In this document: one piece after another, positions 16,795 to 27,367 of the stretch
How the letters are laid out: each line of letters begins with the position of its first letter
Position numbering within the stretch: position 1 is the stretch's first letter
NCBI RefSeq assembly: GCF_000299335.2
Contig: NZ_CP004387.1
Span: 3,178,994 to 3,242,993 of the forward strand
Length of the DNA: 64,000 nt
Direction: 5' to 3'
Source of the DNA: Isoalcanivorax pacificus W11-5
Lineage (GTDB): Bacteria; Pseudomonadota; Gammaproteobacteria; Pseudomonadales; Alcanivoracaceae
The notes under the pieces: generated by a model
The model's input: the letters and a program-made list of their open reading frames with translations, nothing else
What the model was told of the DNA's origin: nothing
The model's database searches: none
Translations under genes and position numbers: made by a program

Positions 16795-17502
16795 TTACCC
16801 GTCACAGGAGACGTTTTCCGGCCGCACCATGCGCACACCCGCCGGTACCGCTGGTGCAGTGCCAAATACCGGCTCTACCACCGCGCGCAACTGTTCGAAC
16901 CAGGGAGTGCTGGGGTAATAGCTGCAGATCACATAGCGCTGGATCATCGCGCCCTGCTGCTCAAAGCGGTATTCCAGGAACGCCTTGCCCGGTGCCAGCC
17001 GGAAGGCGTACGGCTGGTCATAGCGCAGGTGTTCAAGGATCACCGCCGCCAGGCTGTAGCCCGTGCGCTCGCGATGCTGGTTTTGCCAGACATGGGTGAT
17101 TTCGTGGGCCAGCAGAGCCAGGTCCCACACCGGCACCTCCCCATTTGGACCACGCGCAAAATTATCCCGATACATATCACGCTGGTAATAGATGTGATTC
17201 CCCAGCGTCAGTGCATCCGGCCTGTCCGCAAAGCGCTGGACAGCCTCCCGCTCCGTCAGTGGTTCGCCGCTGTCGTCGGTGAGTGCCGCCTGTTCCAGCA
17301 GCGCCGCCAGGGTACTGCCTTCCTGGCGCAGCGCCTTGCGCACCTTCGCCGTGCGCCGGAACAGGCCATCGTGCACACGCACGTCGTCATAGCGCACCTG
17401 TGCACCCTGAATATCGCGCAGAGCCATCACTTCGTCCGGCACCAGCGGCCGGCCACAACAGCCCGCCAATATCAGCAGCGCCGGTATCATCCATATTTTC
17501 AT
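16795..17502 (-). CDS. putative lipoprotein with HExxH metallopeptidase-like motif
   Basis: 235 residues from MKIWMIPALLILAGCCGRPL (lipobox LAGC). The centre has LTLGNHIYYQRDMYRDNF and then LALLAHEITHVWQNQHRE, an HExxH zinc motif (His about 138 and 142) in the DUF4157-like/'vgr-related' style, where the motif sits after a G-N-x-I-[YF]-F element. Proteolytic activity is not proven by the motif. Start overlaps the upstream gene's stop by 4 bp (ATGA). Confidence 0.75.
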   Translation of the reverse strand: MKIWMIPALLILAGCCGRPLVPDEVMALRDIQGAQVRYDDVRVHDGLFRRTAKVRKALRQEGSTLAALLEQAALTDDSGEPLTEREAVQRFADRPDALTLGNHIYYQRDMYRDNFARGPNGEVPVWDLALLAHEITHVWQNQHRERTGYSLAAVILEHLRYDQPYAFRLAPGKAFLEYRFEQQGAMIQRYVICSYYPSTPWFEQLRAVVEPVFGTAPAVPAGVRMVRPENVSCDG

Positions 17503-17942
17503 GAGCACGCCTCCCATTGCACCGGCCCGAACAGGGTGGCGGCGGCCCGCACGATATATTTCGACTGCTCCTCCGTGATACTGAAACTCCACACGTTGCG
17601 GCGATCCGTGTCACGGCAACTGATATGGTCGGCTATGTCCGTCGTGAATTCAGTACCTCCGCCCTGGTTCTGCATGATCAGGCGGGAACTGAAATGAGGT
17701 GTGCTGGCGGAAACTGCGGTGACATTGTGACCGTATACAGCGGTGTAGCATTGGGGCCCGTTATCCCACAACACCCTTGTCGCCGCAGAGCGCTGCGTCA
17801 GCCGCGCCCTGACGACGCCAGTGGTGGCATCGGTCAGTTCAATATCGGGAAAACGAAAAAAACGAATGTAGTGCCAGTTACCGGCCGCTTCGGCGAACAA
17901 CGCCTCATCCAGCTCGCCGGGCGGCAATGCGTCATGAAACAT
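17499..17942 (-). CDS. hypothetical protein
   Basis: 147 residues from MFHDALPPGELDEALFAEAA, with AAGGGAAGGG before the ATG. No signal peptide or membrane segment, no known motif seen. It has beta-rich character (IELTDATTGVVRARLTQRSA, YTAVYGHNVTAVSAST). It is the first gene of a coupled trio with two lipoprotein genes, one carrying an HExxH motif. A cytoplasmic partner or cargo role is possible but unsupported. Confidence 0.65.
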   Translation of the reverse strand: MFHDALPPGELDEALFAEAAGNWHYIRFFRFPDIELTDATTGVVRARLTQRSAATRVLWDNGPQCYTAVYGHNVTAVSASTPHFSSRLIMQNQGGGTEFTTDIADHISCRDTDRRNVWSFSITEEQSKYIVRAAATLFGPVQWEACS

Positions 17943-18124
17943 AACCCTTCCCTTCCCATGGTGAGTAGTGAGCTTCCTGCTCCGGAGGCTGCTGCCCGAT
18001 CTGCGTCGGGCTATGCCAGGTAAGGTGCCCCGGCGACAGAAAACGCTTCATTTCTACCGGATCAGCGCCGCCTTGTCATGCGCGCCTGGATGAAAGCGTC
18101 CCGCGCCGGGTGAGTGGAGTGGGG

Positions 18125-18937
18125 TCAGCGAAACAGGCGCGCCAGCTCAGCGCCGGGATCCTCGGCGCGCATGAAGGCTTCACCGATCAGGAAGCCGTGC
18201 ACACCCTGCTCGCGCATCAGTGCGACGTCAGCAGGGGCAAGGATGCCGCTTTCGGTGACCAGCAACCGGTCCGCCGGCACATCGGCCAGCAGCGACAGGG
18301 TGACATCCAGCGACACATCGAAGCTGTGCAGGTCGCGGTTGTTGATGCCGATCAGGCGCGCCGGCAGGCGCAGGGCACGCTGGAGCTCTTCGGCAGTGTG
18401 GACTTCCACCAGCACGTCCAGGCCGGCGTCAACAGCGCTCTGGTACAGCTCGGCCAGCAGCGCGTCCGACAGCGCCGCCACGATCAGCAGCACACAGTCG
18501 GCGCCGAGGGCGCGGGCTTCCCACACCTGATACGCATCGATGGTGAAGTCCTTGCGCAGTACCGGCAGGGTGCAGGCGGCACGGGCGGCTTGCAGGTAGT
18601 CATCGCTGCCCTGGAAGAAATCCCGATCCGTCAGCACCGACAGGCAGGCCGCGCCACCGCGCTCGTAGCTGGCGGCAATCGCGGTGGGCTGGAAATCCTC
18701 GCGGATCACGCCTTTCGACGGCGACGCTTTCTTGATCTCGGCGATCACCGCCGGCTTGCCCTGCCCGATGCGATGCGCCAGCGCGCGGATAAAACCCCGC
18801 GCCGGGGATTGCTGGTTCATGGCCTGCGCCTGCTCTCGAATCTGCGCCAGCGGGTGCGCTTTCTGCAGTGCCGCGACTTCCTCCTGCTTGCGCAGCAGAA
18901 TGCGGTCGAGCACCGTGCCGGTGTGCTGAATACTCAT
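18125..18937 (-). CDS. trpC: indole-3-glycerol phosphate synthase
   Basis: 270 residues. TIM-barrel signatures [60 protein letters not shown] and [16 protein letters not shown] place it as TrpC, the ring-closure step making indole-3-glycerol phosphate. Catalytic Lys and Glu are in the [10 protein letters not shown] and LRKDF stretches. No fused TrpF is present. The start overlaps trpD by 4 bp. Normal length. Confidence 0.97.
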   Translation of the reverse strand: MSIQHTGTVLDRILLRKQEEVAALQKAHPLAQIREQAQAMNQQSPARGFIRALAHRIGQGKPAVIAEIKKASPSKGVIREDFQPTAIAASYERGGAACLSVLTDRDFFQGSDDYLQAARAACTLPVLRKDFTIDAYQVWEARALGADCVLLIVAALSDALLAELYQSAVDAGLDVLVEVHTAEELQRALRLPARLIGINNRDLHSFDVSLDVTLSLLADVPADRLLVTESGILAPADVALMREQGVHGFLIGEAFMRAEDPGAELARLFR

Positions 18938-19980
18938 GCCTGGCCACTCTTGAGCAGGTCGGTGAAACGGGCCACTTCGCGCATGCGCTCGCCGGCCTCG
19001 CCGTTATGCACCAGGTCTTCGGCCATGCGCACGCCATCCTTGAGTGTTGCGGTGACACCGGCGACATAAATGGCGGCGCCGGCGTTGAGGGCCATCATCT
19101 CGGCGGCCTTGGCACTGGCGGCCGTCTTGCGCTTGCCGAATGCGTCGCGGATCAACGCCAGGGATTCATCGGCACCGGCCACATCCAGGCCGACCAGCGA
19201 GGCCGATTCCAGGCCCACGTCTTCCGGAGTGAGCATGTACTCGTTCAGTTCACCGTGACGGAATTCCGCCACATGCGTGCGGCCCGCCAGGCTGATTTCA
19301 TCCAGCCCGTCCAGGCCGTGCACCACCATGACGTGTTCAGCGCCCAGGCGTCCGAGCACTTCCGCCATCGGGCGGCAGAGCTTGTCGGAAAACACCCCCA
19401 CCACCTGACGCCGCACGCCGGCCGGGTTGGTCATCGGGCCAAGGATATTGAACAGCGTGCGCAGGCCCAGTTCCTTGCGCGGCCCGATAGCATATTTCAT
19501 GGCGCTGTGATGCGCTGGAGCAAACATGAAACCCACGCCCACTTCGCGGATGCAGCGGCCGATTTCTTCCGGCGACAGGTCAATCCTGATCCCGGCGGCC
19601 TCCAGCAGATCGGCGGCGCCACTTTTTGAACTGACGGAGCGGTTACCATGCTTGGCCACGCGGCAGCCCGCCGCCGCCGCAATGAACGAGGCACCGGAAG
19701 ACACGTTGAACAGGTTGGCACCGTCGCCGCCCGTGCCGACGATATCGACCAGGTAATTCAGGCCGCTGACATCCACCGGCGTGACCAGCTCGCGCATCAC
19801 TTCCACAGCCCCGGTGATTTCATCCAGCGATTCGCTTTTCATGCGCAGGCCCATCAGGAAGGCACCAATCTGCGCATCGGTCGCGCCGCCGGTCATGATC
19901 TGCCGCATCACCTGCTGCATGTCTTCGCGGCTCAGGTCGATATGCTCCACCACCCGCGCCAGGGCATCACGAATATCCAT
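18934..19980 (-). CDS. trpD: anthranilate phosphoribosyltransferase
   Basis: 348 residues. [20 protein letters not shown] (PRPP-binding GTGGD), [20 protein letters not shown] and [32 protein letters not shown] are the invariant TrpD elements. It transfers phosphoribose to anthranilate in tryptophan synthesis. It starts 3 bp after trpG and is coupled to trpC. Confidence 0.97.
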   Translation of the reverse strand: MDIRDALARVVEHIDLSREDMQQVMRQIMTGGATDAQIGAFLMGLRMKSESLDEITGAVEVMRELVTPVDVSGLNYLVDIVGTGGDGANLFNVSSGASFIAAAAGCRVAKHGNRSVSSKSGAADLLEAAGIRIDLSPEEIGRCIREVGVGFMFAPAHHSAMKYAIGPRKELGLRTLFNILGPMTNPAGVRRQVVGVFSDKLCRPMAEVLGRLGAEHVMVVHGLDGLDEISLAGRTHVAEFRHGELNEYMLTPEDVGLESASLVGLDVAGADESLALIRDAFGKRKTAASAKAAEMMALNAGAAIYVAGVTATLKDGVRMAEDLVHNGEAGERMREVARFTDLLKSGQA

Positions 19981-19983
19981 GGC

Positions 19984-20568
19984 TCAACGCTCCAGGAAGT
20001 TTTTCAGCAGAGCATGGCCATGCTCCGTGAGAATGGATTCCGGGTGATACTGCACCCCCTCGATGTCCAGCGTGCGGTGCCGCATGCCCATGATCTCGTC
20101 CACGCTGCCGTCCGCGTGCTGCGTCCAGGCGGTCATTTCCAGGCACTCCGGCAGGCTGTCTTTTTCCACCACCAGTGAATGGTAACGCGTGGCGGTGTAC
20201 GGCGAAGGCAGGCCACGGAACACCCCGACACCCCGGTGGTAAATCGGCGAAGTCTTGCCATGCATCACCTGACGCGCCCGCACCACTTTGCCGCCGAACA
20301 CCTGGCCGATGCTCTGGTGCCCCAGACAGACACCCAGGATCGGCAGCTTGCCGGCAAAGTGAGCGATGGCTTCCATCGAAATACCGGCTTCATTGGGCGT
20401 GCAGGGGCCGGGGGAAATCATCAGCCGGTCCGGCGCCAGCGCCTCGATCTGCGCCAGCGTGATAGCGTCGTTGCGATGCACCAGCACCTCGGCGCCCAGC
20501 TCCTGCAGGTACTGCACGATGTTGTAGGTGAAGCTGTCGTAATTGTCGATCATCAACAGTTTAGCCAT
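19984..20568 (-). CDS. trpG: anthranilate synthase glutamine amidotransferase subunit
   Basis: 194 residues. [20 protein letters not shown] opens the class I amidotransferase; the nucleophile is Cys in [16 protein letters not shown], with the H-E pair in [13 protein letters not shown]. It supplies ammonia to TrpE and, in many gammaproteobacteria, also to PabB. AGAGG precedes the ATG. No trpE lies upstream in this window: the next 20 kb are mobile and metal-resistance DNA, so trpE must be elsewhere. Confidence 0.96.
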   Translation of the reverse strand: MAKLLMIDNYDSFTYNIVQYLQELGAEVLVHRNDAITLAQIEALAPDRLMISPGPCTPNEAGISMEAIAHFAGKLPILGVCLGHQSIGQVFGGKVVRARQVMHGKTSPIYHRGVGVFRGLPSPYTATRYHSLVVEKDSLPECLEMTAWTQHADGSVDEIMGMRHRTLDIEGVQYHPESILTEHGHALLKNFLER

Positions 20569-20615
20569 GACAACCTCTTGTTTTATTTGAATTTCTTATC
20601 TTAGAACCATGGCTG

Positions 20616-20635
20616 TTATACACTTTATTATACAC
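20616..20635 (-). promoter_or_regulatory. candidate trpGDC promoter
   Basis: Read on the minus strand there is a perfect TATAAT (20627-20632) about 60 bp upstream of the trpG start, inside two direct copies of GTGTATAA. A convincing -35 box is not seen at 16-18 bp. The direct repeat could be an operator, but it does not match the TrpR consensus well. Confidence 0.45.
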
Positions 20636-20835
20636 ATCAGCAGTGGATTTCAGCAGAACGAACGCTAGAAAGCGGTCTTGGCGAGGAAAAATCGGCACTA
20701 CCGTGTCTATGCTTGGCTGCAACAAAGCTTCCGGCAAGAACCTGCACGAAGTCGACCGAGCCGGCCACCTGTTAACGGCGCGCACGATCACACTCCACGG
20801 AGCAGCCCGCAAGGTGTCGACAAGGGAGGTTTTTA

Positions 20836-20985
20836 ATGGCATCGGGCAAATCTCCTGAGTCTTGGAGCTGCCGTGCCGGAGAGCCATCTGCTGAATCTTG
20901 CCCACCGATACGGCGGCAAGGTGCGGGTCGAGGCCGCAACGACGTGCCGCTTCCTATTGGAAGCGCCACCACTGAGCAATGTTGA
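20836..20985 (+). pseudogene. possible small ORF or tail of a broken gene at the island edge
   Basis: An ATG sits behind AAGGGAGG and opens 49 codons, a composition-poor peptide. The next frame over reads instead as a plausible protein tail, …PESHLLNLAHRYGGKVRVEA-ATTCRFLLEAPP…, ending at the TGA around 20988. The second reading looks more like real protein and implies a truncated gene. Family not recognised. It lies between the trp promoter and a broken IS3-type orfA. Confidence 0.25.
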
Positions 20986-21017
20986 TTGAAGCGGTACGGG
21001 TCATGGCAGACCGAGGT

Positions 21018-21356
21018 TCAGTTAACAGGGAAGATGCGAGCGGAAGCCAATCTCCACGGCAGCCTCATATCCAAGCAATAATAACATGCAGGCTCTTCTC
21101 CGTCTATTAGTTGAATCTGCAGAGAGTCGCCCTTGCGTGGCGCACCAGATCCCGCTCCAGCTTGGGCTTGCGATTCTCGCGGCGTAGCCTGGCCAGCTAG
21201 CTCATCACGCTCCGCCCGTTTGACCGCTGCCGGATCGACCACGAGGGTACAGCCGAATTCCGGGCCCAGATCCTCATACTTGCGTCCGAGCCGGACCAAC
21301 TCGACCATCTGCTGGCGGAACTGCGGCATGTATATCCGCTGCTGTCTCCTCGCCAT
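21018..21356 (-). pseudogene. degenerate IS3-family transposase orfA remnant
   Basis: Begins MARRQQRIYMPQFRQQMVEL-VRLGRKYEDLGPEFGC, which matches the helix-turn-helix opening of IS3-type OrfA proteins (…R-x-Y-x-PEF-x-QQMVELVR-G…). Soon afterwards the match fails: KRAERDELAGQATPRESQAQ keeps only echoes of the 'ERDELARLRRE' leucine-zipper region, and the frame ends early without the OrfB integrase. So it is a decayed insertion sequence fragment; terminal repeats were not identified. It marks the junction between trp genes and accessory DNA. Confidence 0.6.
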
Positions 21357-21471
21357 GAGAACACTCCTCCCTTTTTGTGAAGATGAAGGGTCCACGACAG
21401 CGGATCAAGACGCCTTAGAGGACGCCCCCATTCCTTCAGGTATTCACTTCGCGCTTACGACGCTAGCAATG

Positions 21472-22284
21472 TCACCCGTGCGCCACGACGATGTGAGTAA
21501 ACATCATGAAACGCAGCTCATCCCCGTCACCGTAATAGTGGACGACTTCTCGTGTATCCTCCTTGACAGCTTCGACCAGTTCAGACCGGGCTGTGGAATC
21601 CAGCTTTGCAAATAACGGCACTGTGGTCGCTGCGCCCATCACCATGAGCTGTACAAAACGCTCAGGCATAGGCAGGAATACCTCAAGTGATCGTGGGTGG
21701 ATTTCGACGCGCCGAAAGCCGGCGTCGTTCAGCAGCATACGCAACTCATCGGCATCGCCGAGCGAGAAGGACAGGCTAACATCAGCTATAGCCACCCCCA
21801 GATGACGCGCTGTCGATTCGAATACTTCCCTGTATAGCGGGTGCTGATCCAGCGACTGCCAGACGCTGATTCCAGCACGACCTTCCGCTGTCAGCACCCG
21901 ATGCATCTCCCTCAAGGATGCAGTACGGTCGGAAAAAAATTGTAGCCCTTGCTGACAGAGCACCAGGTCAAACGACTCGTCCTGCAGTCCCAGAGTCACT
22001 GCCGAGCCTTCCCGCCATTCAATCAGTGCTCCGGTCGGCGCCGCCTGGGCTTGCCCAACAGCTAGCATGTCGGGATTGATGTCGAGCGCAAGCACTTTGC
22101 CGTCGGTACCAATCATCGGAGCGACCCCTCTTGCCACGCTCCCTGTGCCACAGGCCAGATCCAGCACGCGCTCGCCGCGCTGCGGGCCAACAATCTCAAG
22201 CAATATTCGTGTGAATGGATCAGCCATAGCGGGGCTGAGGTAGTGCTCATAAGTTTCTGCCGGGCTCGGCGCGTCGTTAGTCAT
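21472..22284 (-). CDS. class I SAM-dependent methyltransferase (UbiE-like)
   Basis: 270 residues. Motif I is VLDLACGTGSVARGVAP, followed by GKVLALDINPDMLAVG, then FDLVLCQQGLQFFSDRTASL and MHRVLTAEGRAGISVWQS, the UbiE/Coq5-like Rossmann methyltransferase. C-terminal half (LGDADELRMLLNDAGFRRVE) is typical of small-molecule methylases. The substrate is unknown; it sits between IS debris and the copper ATPase gene and is probably cargo. Confidence 0.88.
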   Translation of the reverse strand: MTNDAPSPAETYEHYLSPAMADPFTRILLEIVGPQRGERVLDLACGTGSVARGVAPMIGTDGKVLALDINPDMLAVGQAQAAPTGALIEWREGSAVTLGLQDESFDLVLCQQGLQFFSDRTASLREMHRVLTAEGRAGISVWQSLDQHPLYREVFESTARHLGVAIADVSLSFSLGDADELRMLLNDAGFRRVEIHPRSLEVFLPMPERFVQLMVMGAATTVPLFAKLDSTARSELVEAVKEDTREVVHYYGDGDELRFMMFTHIVVAHG

Positions 22285-22624
22285 TTACTTGCTCCTTGGT
22301 CCGTTAGCCGCCCAACCCGATCTGCGCAGACCACAACACAAATTCGTAGAGGGGAAAGCGTGCGAGATACCCTCGGTCTATCGTTTTCTCATACCTTGGC
22401 CCACGTGGTGCCGGGCAGCGGTCTGCGGCTCTAGCGCTAAGAGGAAGCTCACCATGCCAAAGCGGTGGTACAACGGCATAGCTCTATCGCCTGGCAATGG
22501 CTTGAAGACGAAGTCATGCCAACCGTTATCAACTCTGGCCGGCGCTGGCGTCCTTGCCAACTACCAATCTGGCGCTAGTGGGAATTCCTGATGTGCCTTA
22601 GCTAGTTTCAAGGTGTCGCTTTAT
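22285..22624. other. 340-bp gap without recognised feature
   Basis: Lies between the ATPase stop and the methyltransferase start, both on the minus strand. Short frames on both strands have no ribosome site or recognisable similarity. It probably holds the methyltransferase promoter. Confidence 0.4.
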
Positions 22625-24955
22625 TTAGGTTGATCTGCGAAGCCGGAGGGCATTGAACACCACTGACGCCGAACTCAAGCTCATAGCCAATGCGGCAAAC
22701 ATCGGCGAAAGAAGAAGGCCCGCAAACGGGTACAAGACGCCTGCTGCAAGCGGTACACCCAGCGCGTTGTAAACAAATGCGAAGCCGAGGTTCTGCTTCA
22801 TATTGCGGACGGTCTTCTCCGACAGGAAGCGAGCCGTGGAAATACCGCGCAGGTCCCCCCTAACCAATGTGACTTGCGCGCTGTTCATGGCCACATCAGT
22901 TCCGGTCCCCATGGCAATGCCGACATTGGCCTTGGCAAGAGCCGGCGCATCATTGATGCCGTCGCCCGCCATCGCAACGATCCGTCCTTCGGATTGAAGC
23001 TTATTTACCAAATCGAGCTTGTCGCTAGGGGTCACTTCACCAAAAATCTCGTCGATGCCCAACCGTTCAGCAACAGCCCTCGCTGTAGAGACGCCATCTC
23101 CAGTGGCCATGATGATGCGGATCCCCGCTGCCTTCAGGGCGTCCACGGCCTCAGGGGTGGTTTCTTTGATGGGGTCAGAAACCGCCAACAAGCCAGCGAG
23201 TTTGCCGTCCACTGCCAGATACATAACGCTCGCACCCCTGGTTCGGAAACTTTCGGCAGTATCGCTCAGCTCGGCCACGTCGACGTTCTCCTGCTCCATG
23301 AGCGCGGTGTTACCCAGCGTGAGCGGTTTGCCATCCACCCGACCGCTCACGCCGATACCGCTGCCGGATTCAAATTCTTCCACCGGGCTTAGATTCAGCC
23401 CGCGCTCGCGAGCGGCAGTGACGATCGCGTCAGCAAGGGGATGTTCGCTACCTTGATCCAAGCTGGCCGCAATTTGCAGGACTTCATCAGCGGCAAAGTC
23501 GCCAGCGGGAACGGCTTGATCGAAGGCCGGGCGGCCTTCGGTCAAAGTGCCCGTCTTATCAACGATGAGCGTATCGACTTTCCGCAGATTCTCTATTGCT
23601 GCAGCATCGCGGAACAGCACGCCCTGGGTGGCACCGCGACCCGTTGCCACCATGACGGACATCGGCGTAGCGAGCCCCAGCGCACAAGGGCAGGCGATGA
23701 TCAATACAGCCACTGCGTTAATCAGACCATAGACCCAACTTGGCTGCGGGCCGAAAACTCCCCAGACAAAGAATGTCGTGATTGCGATCACGACCACAGC
23801 CATCACAAAGTAGCCGGCCACGAGGTCAGCCATCCGCTGCATTGGCGCGCGAGAGCGCTGGGCTTGCGCAACAAGTTGGACAATTTGCGACAGCACCGTG
23901 GCTGAACCTACTTTTTCTGCTCGTATCACTAGCGCGCCGGATGTATTCATGGTCGCGCCAATGACTTTGTCACCTGGGCGCTTGCTGACGGGAATAGGCT
24001 CCCCTGTAAGCATGGATTCATCGAGTGAACTGTTGCCTTCTTCGACGACCCCATCAACGGGTACTTTTTCTCCGGGTCGCACTCGAAGGCGATCACCTTC
24101 GTGAACATGCGTCAGCGGTACATCCTCTTCAGTTCCGTCTGCATTGATACGACGGGCAGTTTTGGGTGCTAAACCGAGTAATGACCTGATAGCAGCGGAG
24201 GTCTGGGATCGGGCGCGGAGTTCGAGAACCTGGCCAAAAAGAGTGAGTGAGATGATGACCACCGCAGCTTCAAAGTAAACGCCAACGCGCCCCATCGACT
24301 GGAAGGTTTCGGGGAAAATGCCCGGGGCCACTGTTGCGACCGTGCTGTACATGAATGCCGCCCCCGTACCCAAACCAATGAGCGTCCACATGTTGGGACT
24401 GCGGTTGATAACAGATTGCCAGCCGCGCACAAAAAATGGCTGCCCTGCCCATAGCACTACCGGTAATGACAGTACGAGCTCTATCCACGCCTGCATGCCC
24501 ATGTTGAACCAGCCAAGCTGGGGACCGAACATCGCCAGCACGGTGACCACGATGGTGAAAGGCAGCGTCCACCAAAATCGTCGGGAAAAATCTTTTAGTT
24601 CTGGATTATCGTCATCTAGGCTGGGCATGAGCGGCTCGAGCGCCATGCCACACTTGGGACAGCTTCCTGGATGGTCCTGTTGAATTTCAGGATGCATAGG
24701 GCAAGTGTAGATTGTACCAGGCTCTACTTGTCCGGCAGATTCTTCTTTATTTCGTGGTGCAGTGAATTTCTCAGGCTCGCTTTCGAACGTGTGCATACAC
24801 TTTGCACTGCAAAAATAAAAAGACTTTTCTTCATGTGCAACGTGATAGGGAGACTCTTCTGTTACATTCATCCCGCACACAGGATCAGTAAGCTGCGACC
24901 CGAAGTCCTGTTTTTTTACGGCCTGATTATGGGACCGTTCATTGTTCTCCGCCAT
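22625..24955 (-). CDS. copper/silver-translocating P1B-type ATPase with YHS domain
   Basis: 776 residues. The N-terminus has a YHS domain ([20 protein letters not shown] … [18 protein letters not shown]) and a 'heavy-metal binding' stretch [22 protein letters not shown] instead of an HMA domain. Then the P1B core: [11 protein letters not shown] (ion-binding CPC), [13 protein letters not shown] (phosphorylated Asp), [22 protein letters not shown] and TGEPIPVSK. Expected export of Cu(I)/Ag(I) to the periplasm. It is 96 bp downstream of the cusS-like gene on the same strand, so probably part of the copRS transcription unit. Confidence 0.95.
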   Translation of the reverse strand: MAENNERSHNQAVKKQDFGSQLTDPVCGMNVTEESPYHVAHEEKSFYFCSAKCMHTFESEPEKFTAPRNKEESAGQVEPGTIYTCPMHPEIQQDHPGSCPKCGMALEPLMPSLDDDNPELKDFSRRFWWTLPFTIVVTVLAMFGPQLGWFNMGMQAWIELVLSLPVVLWAGQPFFVRGWQSVINRSPNMWTLIGLGTGAAFMYSTVATVAPGIFPETFQSMGRVGVYFEAAVVIISLTLFGQVLELRARSQTSAAIRSLLGLAPKTARRINADGTEEDVPLTHVHEGDRLRVRPGEKVPVDGVVEEGNSSLDESMLTGEPIPVSKRPGDKVIGATMNTSGALVIRAEKVGSATVLSQIVQLVAQAQRSRAPMQRMADLVAGYFVMAVVVIAITTFFVWGVFGPQPSWVYGLINAVAVLIIACPCALGLATPMSVMVATGRGATQGVLFRDAAAIENLRKVDTLIVDKTGTLTEGRPAFDQAVPAGDFAADEVLQIAASLDQGSEHPLADAIVTAARERGLNLSPVEEFESGSGIGVSGRVDGKPLTLGNTALMEQENVDVAELSDTAESFRTRGASVMYLAVDGKLAGLLAVSDPIKETTPEAVDALKAAGIRIIMATGDGVSTARAVAERLGIDEIFGEVTPSDKLDLVNKLQSEGRIVAMAGDGINDAPALAKANVGIAMGTGTDVAMNSAQVTLVRGDLRGISTARFLSEKTVRNMKQNLGFAFVYNALGVPLAAGVLYPFAGLLLSPMFAALAMSLSSASVVFNALRLRRST

Positions 24956-25051
24956 GACTATAAGACCTCTTCAGGAATAAGCGATACTTCGCGACTTAAT
25001 GTGCGAGCACGAACCCATCCGCGCGTCGCGATGAATACAATATTTTTCGGG

Positions 25052-26503
25052 TTACCCATCGTTTAGCCTAGCTTTGGTCGCAAACAAAGGGTTACAAAAA
25101 GTATGCGGTAGCGTGACGACAAAGCGCGTAAGGCTGTCATCCGACTCCGCATGGATTCTACCCTTGTGCGCCTCGACGATAGTCTTGACAATCACCAGGC
25201 CCAACCCCGCGCCTTCACCTTTGCTCTGACGTGAAGGATCAACGCGGTAGAAGCGATCAAAGATTCGAGATAATGCTTGTCGCGGAATCTTTGGTCCGGG
25301 GTTTTCGACACTGATCGTGGTAGCTCCCACATCTTGATGCAGTCGAACAGTAATGCTTGCGCCGCGCGGCGTGTAACGGATCGCATTGGAAAGGAGATTG
25401 CTGAGTGCGCGGCGAAGCATTTCTCGATCGGCCTGTATCGGTGCTGCGCGCCCCTTGAGCTGCAACGAGACACCCCGATCTTCCACCCATGCCTCGAAAT
25501 ACTCGAACAATCCCTGGGTCGCTTCGGTGAGGTCCACGGTCTCCAGATAGAGATCGTCCGGGGCGTTCTCGGTCTGTGCCAGAAACAGCATGTCGTTGAT
25601 CATCCGATTCAGGCGCCCGAATTCCTCTAGGTTCGAGTAAAGAATTTCCCGGTACTCATCAGCGGAACGGGGCTGACCCACCGCCACTTCCGTCTGAGTG
25701 GTCAGGTTGGTGACTGGCGTGCGCAGTTCATGGGCGATGTCGGCGGAGACATTGGCGAGTTGGGCGTATCCCTCCTCGATGCGCCCGAGCATAGCGTTGA
25801 ACGAGGCGATGGTCTCTTCCAGTTCGATCGGTACTTCCTTCGGGTCCAATCGCATGTACAACTTGGAAGAGGTGATCGCTCGAATCTTTTCGTTGGCCCT
25901 GCGAATCGGTTTGTGCCCCCAGCGAACCGCACTCCAGGCCACCAGAATCACGATGCACATGACGACGCAGACCGTCCACCACTGGATGCGTTTAAAACTG
26001 CTGATGAATGTGAGATGGACACCGATATCCATCGCAACGGCTATCGTGTACTTTTCACTCAGGGTGTTATCGCCGCCGATCTGTAAAACAGCGCCGCGAT
26101 AGTGCGTCCCGCTTTCTTCCCATATTGACATTTCCTGCTCACTTGCGAGATTGACAGGATGCTCATTCGCGGCAAAGCGCGCCAGATCGGGACCACCTCT
26201 GGGAGCATAGAGTGCTTCTCCAGCAGCATTGGCTACATAGTAGTAGACGCCATGATGCCCACGGACTGCACGCTGCAAGGCCTGCGCATCGCTATTGTCA
26301 TGCACCTCACCTAGCGCTCGGATCACCGAACTGGCTATCACCCTCAGCTCTTCTTCATCCATCTCGGCGAAGTGCTGATCCAATGATTTGACACTGATCC
26401 AGTTAAATATCAGAAATACCAGCAGCATCGCCAGGCCGACCAACCAGGTTATCCGCAGCGCGAGTGAGGCTGGACGGCGAGCGATAGCAGGCTTATTCGT
26501 CAT
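25052..26503 (-). CDS. cusS: heavy-metal sensor histidine kinase (CusS/CopS type)
   Basis: 483 residues from [20 protein letters not shown]. Two membrane segments (about 18-38 and 185-205) enclose a periplasmic metal-sensing domain; HAMP follows. H box: [31 protein letters not shown] box [19 protein letters not shown] boxes VENPGPKIP and [20 protein letters not shown]. The chosen start overlaps the regulator by 11 bp; a longer frame starting upstream is out of context. Function: sensing periplasmic Cu(I)/Ag(I). Confidence 0.92.
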   Translation of the reverse strand: MTNKPAIARRPASLALRITWLVGLAMLLVFLIFNWISVKSLDQHFAEMDEEELRVIASSVIRALGEVHDNSDAQALQRAVRGHHGVYYYVANAAGEALYAPRGGPDLARFAANEHPVNLASEQEMSIWEESGTHYRGAVLQIGGDNTLSEKYTIAVAMDIGVHLTFISSFKRIQWWTVCVVMCIVILVAWSAVRWGHKPIRRANEKIRAITSSKLYMRLDPKEVPIELEETIASFNAMLGRIEEGYAQLANVSADIAHELRTPVTNLTTQTEVAVGQPRSADEYREILYSNLEEFGRLNRMINDMLFLAQTENAPDDLYLETVDLTEATQGLFEYFEAWVEDRGVSLQLKGRAAPIQADREMLRRALSNLLSNAIRYTPRGASITVRLHQDVGATTISVENPGPKIPRQALSRIFDRFYRVDPSRQSKGEGAGLGLVIVKTIVEAHKGRIHAESDDSLTRFVVTLPHTFCNPLFATKARLNDG

Positions 26504-27191
26504 CCGGAACATCCAGCGTATAGCCCATGCCCCTGACGGTATGAATGAGCTTGGGCTCGAAGTCATCATCGATCTTTGCCCGCAGCCGACGAATCGCAAC
26601 ATCGATCACATTGGTGTCGCTGTCGAAGTTCATGTCCCAGACCTGGGACGCGATCAGCGAGCGCGGCAACACTTCACCCTGGCGACGCGCTAACAACTCA
26701 AGCAGCGCGAACTCCTTGTTGGTCAGATTAATACGCCGTCCGCCGCGGATCGCGCGCCGCCGAGCCAGGTCCAGTTCTAGATCCACGATCTGCATGCGGT
26801 CGTGGTGGATAGGCATGCCGCCGCGACGCAGCAAAGTGCGCACACGGGCAAGCAGCTCGGCAAAAACGAACGGCTTAATCAGGTAATCATCGGCACCCAG
26901 CTCCAGCCCCTGCACGCGATCATCCACATTGCCACGTGCGGTCAAAAACAACACCGGAACCTGGTTGCCCGCCGCTCTGATTGATTGCAGAATGCGCCAG
27001 CCGTCTATATCAGGAAGCATGACATCAAGCATGATCAGGTCGTAGGCTTCGGTCATGGCCATGTGGTGACCATCGAGCCCGTTGCGCGCCAAGTCAACTA
27101 CAAACCCTGCTTCCGTAAGGCCCTGACGAACATAGTCCGCCGTCTTGTTCTCGTCTTCGACAACCAGCAGTTTCATCGTTGTGTTACTCAT
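26493..27191 (-). CDS. cusR: heavy-metal response regulator (CusR/CopR type)
   Basis: 232 residues. Receiver: [40 protein letters not shown] (Asp about 56), [18 protein letters not shown]-binding half: [40 protein letters not shown] and [16 protein letters not shown], very close to the CusR/CopR/IrlR group. It is divergent from a DUF305 gene across a 176-bp space that holds a perfect CopR-like palindrome. Confidence 0.95.
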   Translation of the reverse strand: MSNTTMKLLVVEDENKTADYVRQGLTEAGFVVDLARNGLDGHHMAMTEAYDLIMLDVMLPDIDGWRILQSIRAAGNQVPVLFLTARGNVDDRVQGLELGADDYLIKPFVFAELLARVRTLLRRGGMPIHHDRMQIVDLELDLARRRAIRGGRRINLTNKEFALLELLARRQGEVLPRSLIASQVWDMNFDSDTNVIDVAIRRLRAKIDDDFEPKLIHTVRGMGYTLDVPDDE

Positions 27192-27279
27192 GCGATGCCC
27201 GGGCCTTCCAGGGGAATCGGGTCAGGTGGCTTCAACCAGCAGCTTATCTAGCTGGACCTGCCAGAATGATGACACGGAG

Positions 27280-27295
27280 ATTACAAAAATGTAAT
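27280..27295. promoter_or_regulatory. CopR/CusR box (ATTACA-AAAA-TGTAAT)
   Basis: A perfect dyad ATTACAAAAATGTAAT in the divergent space between the regulator gene and the DUF305 gene. It agrees with the TTACA-N4-TGTAA type of site known for CopR/CusR-like regulators. Two related sites occur near 32.36 and 32.84 kb. Confidence 0.75.
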
Positions 27296-27367
27296 CGAAA
27301 TATCATCAGAATGACAGCGACAGCTCCTCAGGATGACCATTACTGAAGCTGGAGAAAGGGATTCGAT

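Noticed and set aside
20616-20635. TrpR operator or trp leader-peptide attenuator before trpG
   Set aside because: The direct repeats do not match the TrpR consensus and no Trp-codon leader peptide is present.
22378-22560. 60-codon minus-strand frame in the gap after the methyltransferase
   Set aside because: No ribosome site; the WHDFVFKP phrase recalls tail-protein sequence, but the rest does not, so chance is likelier.
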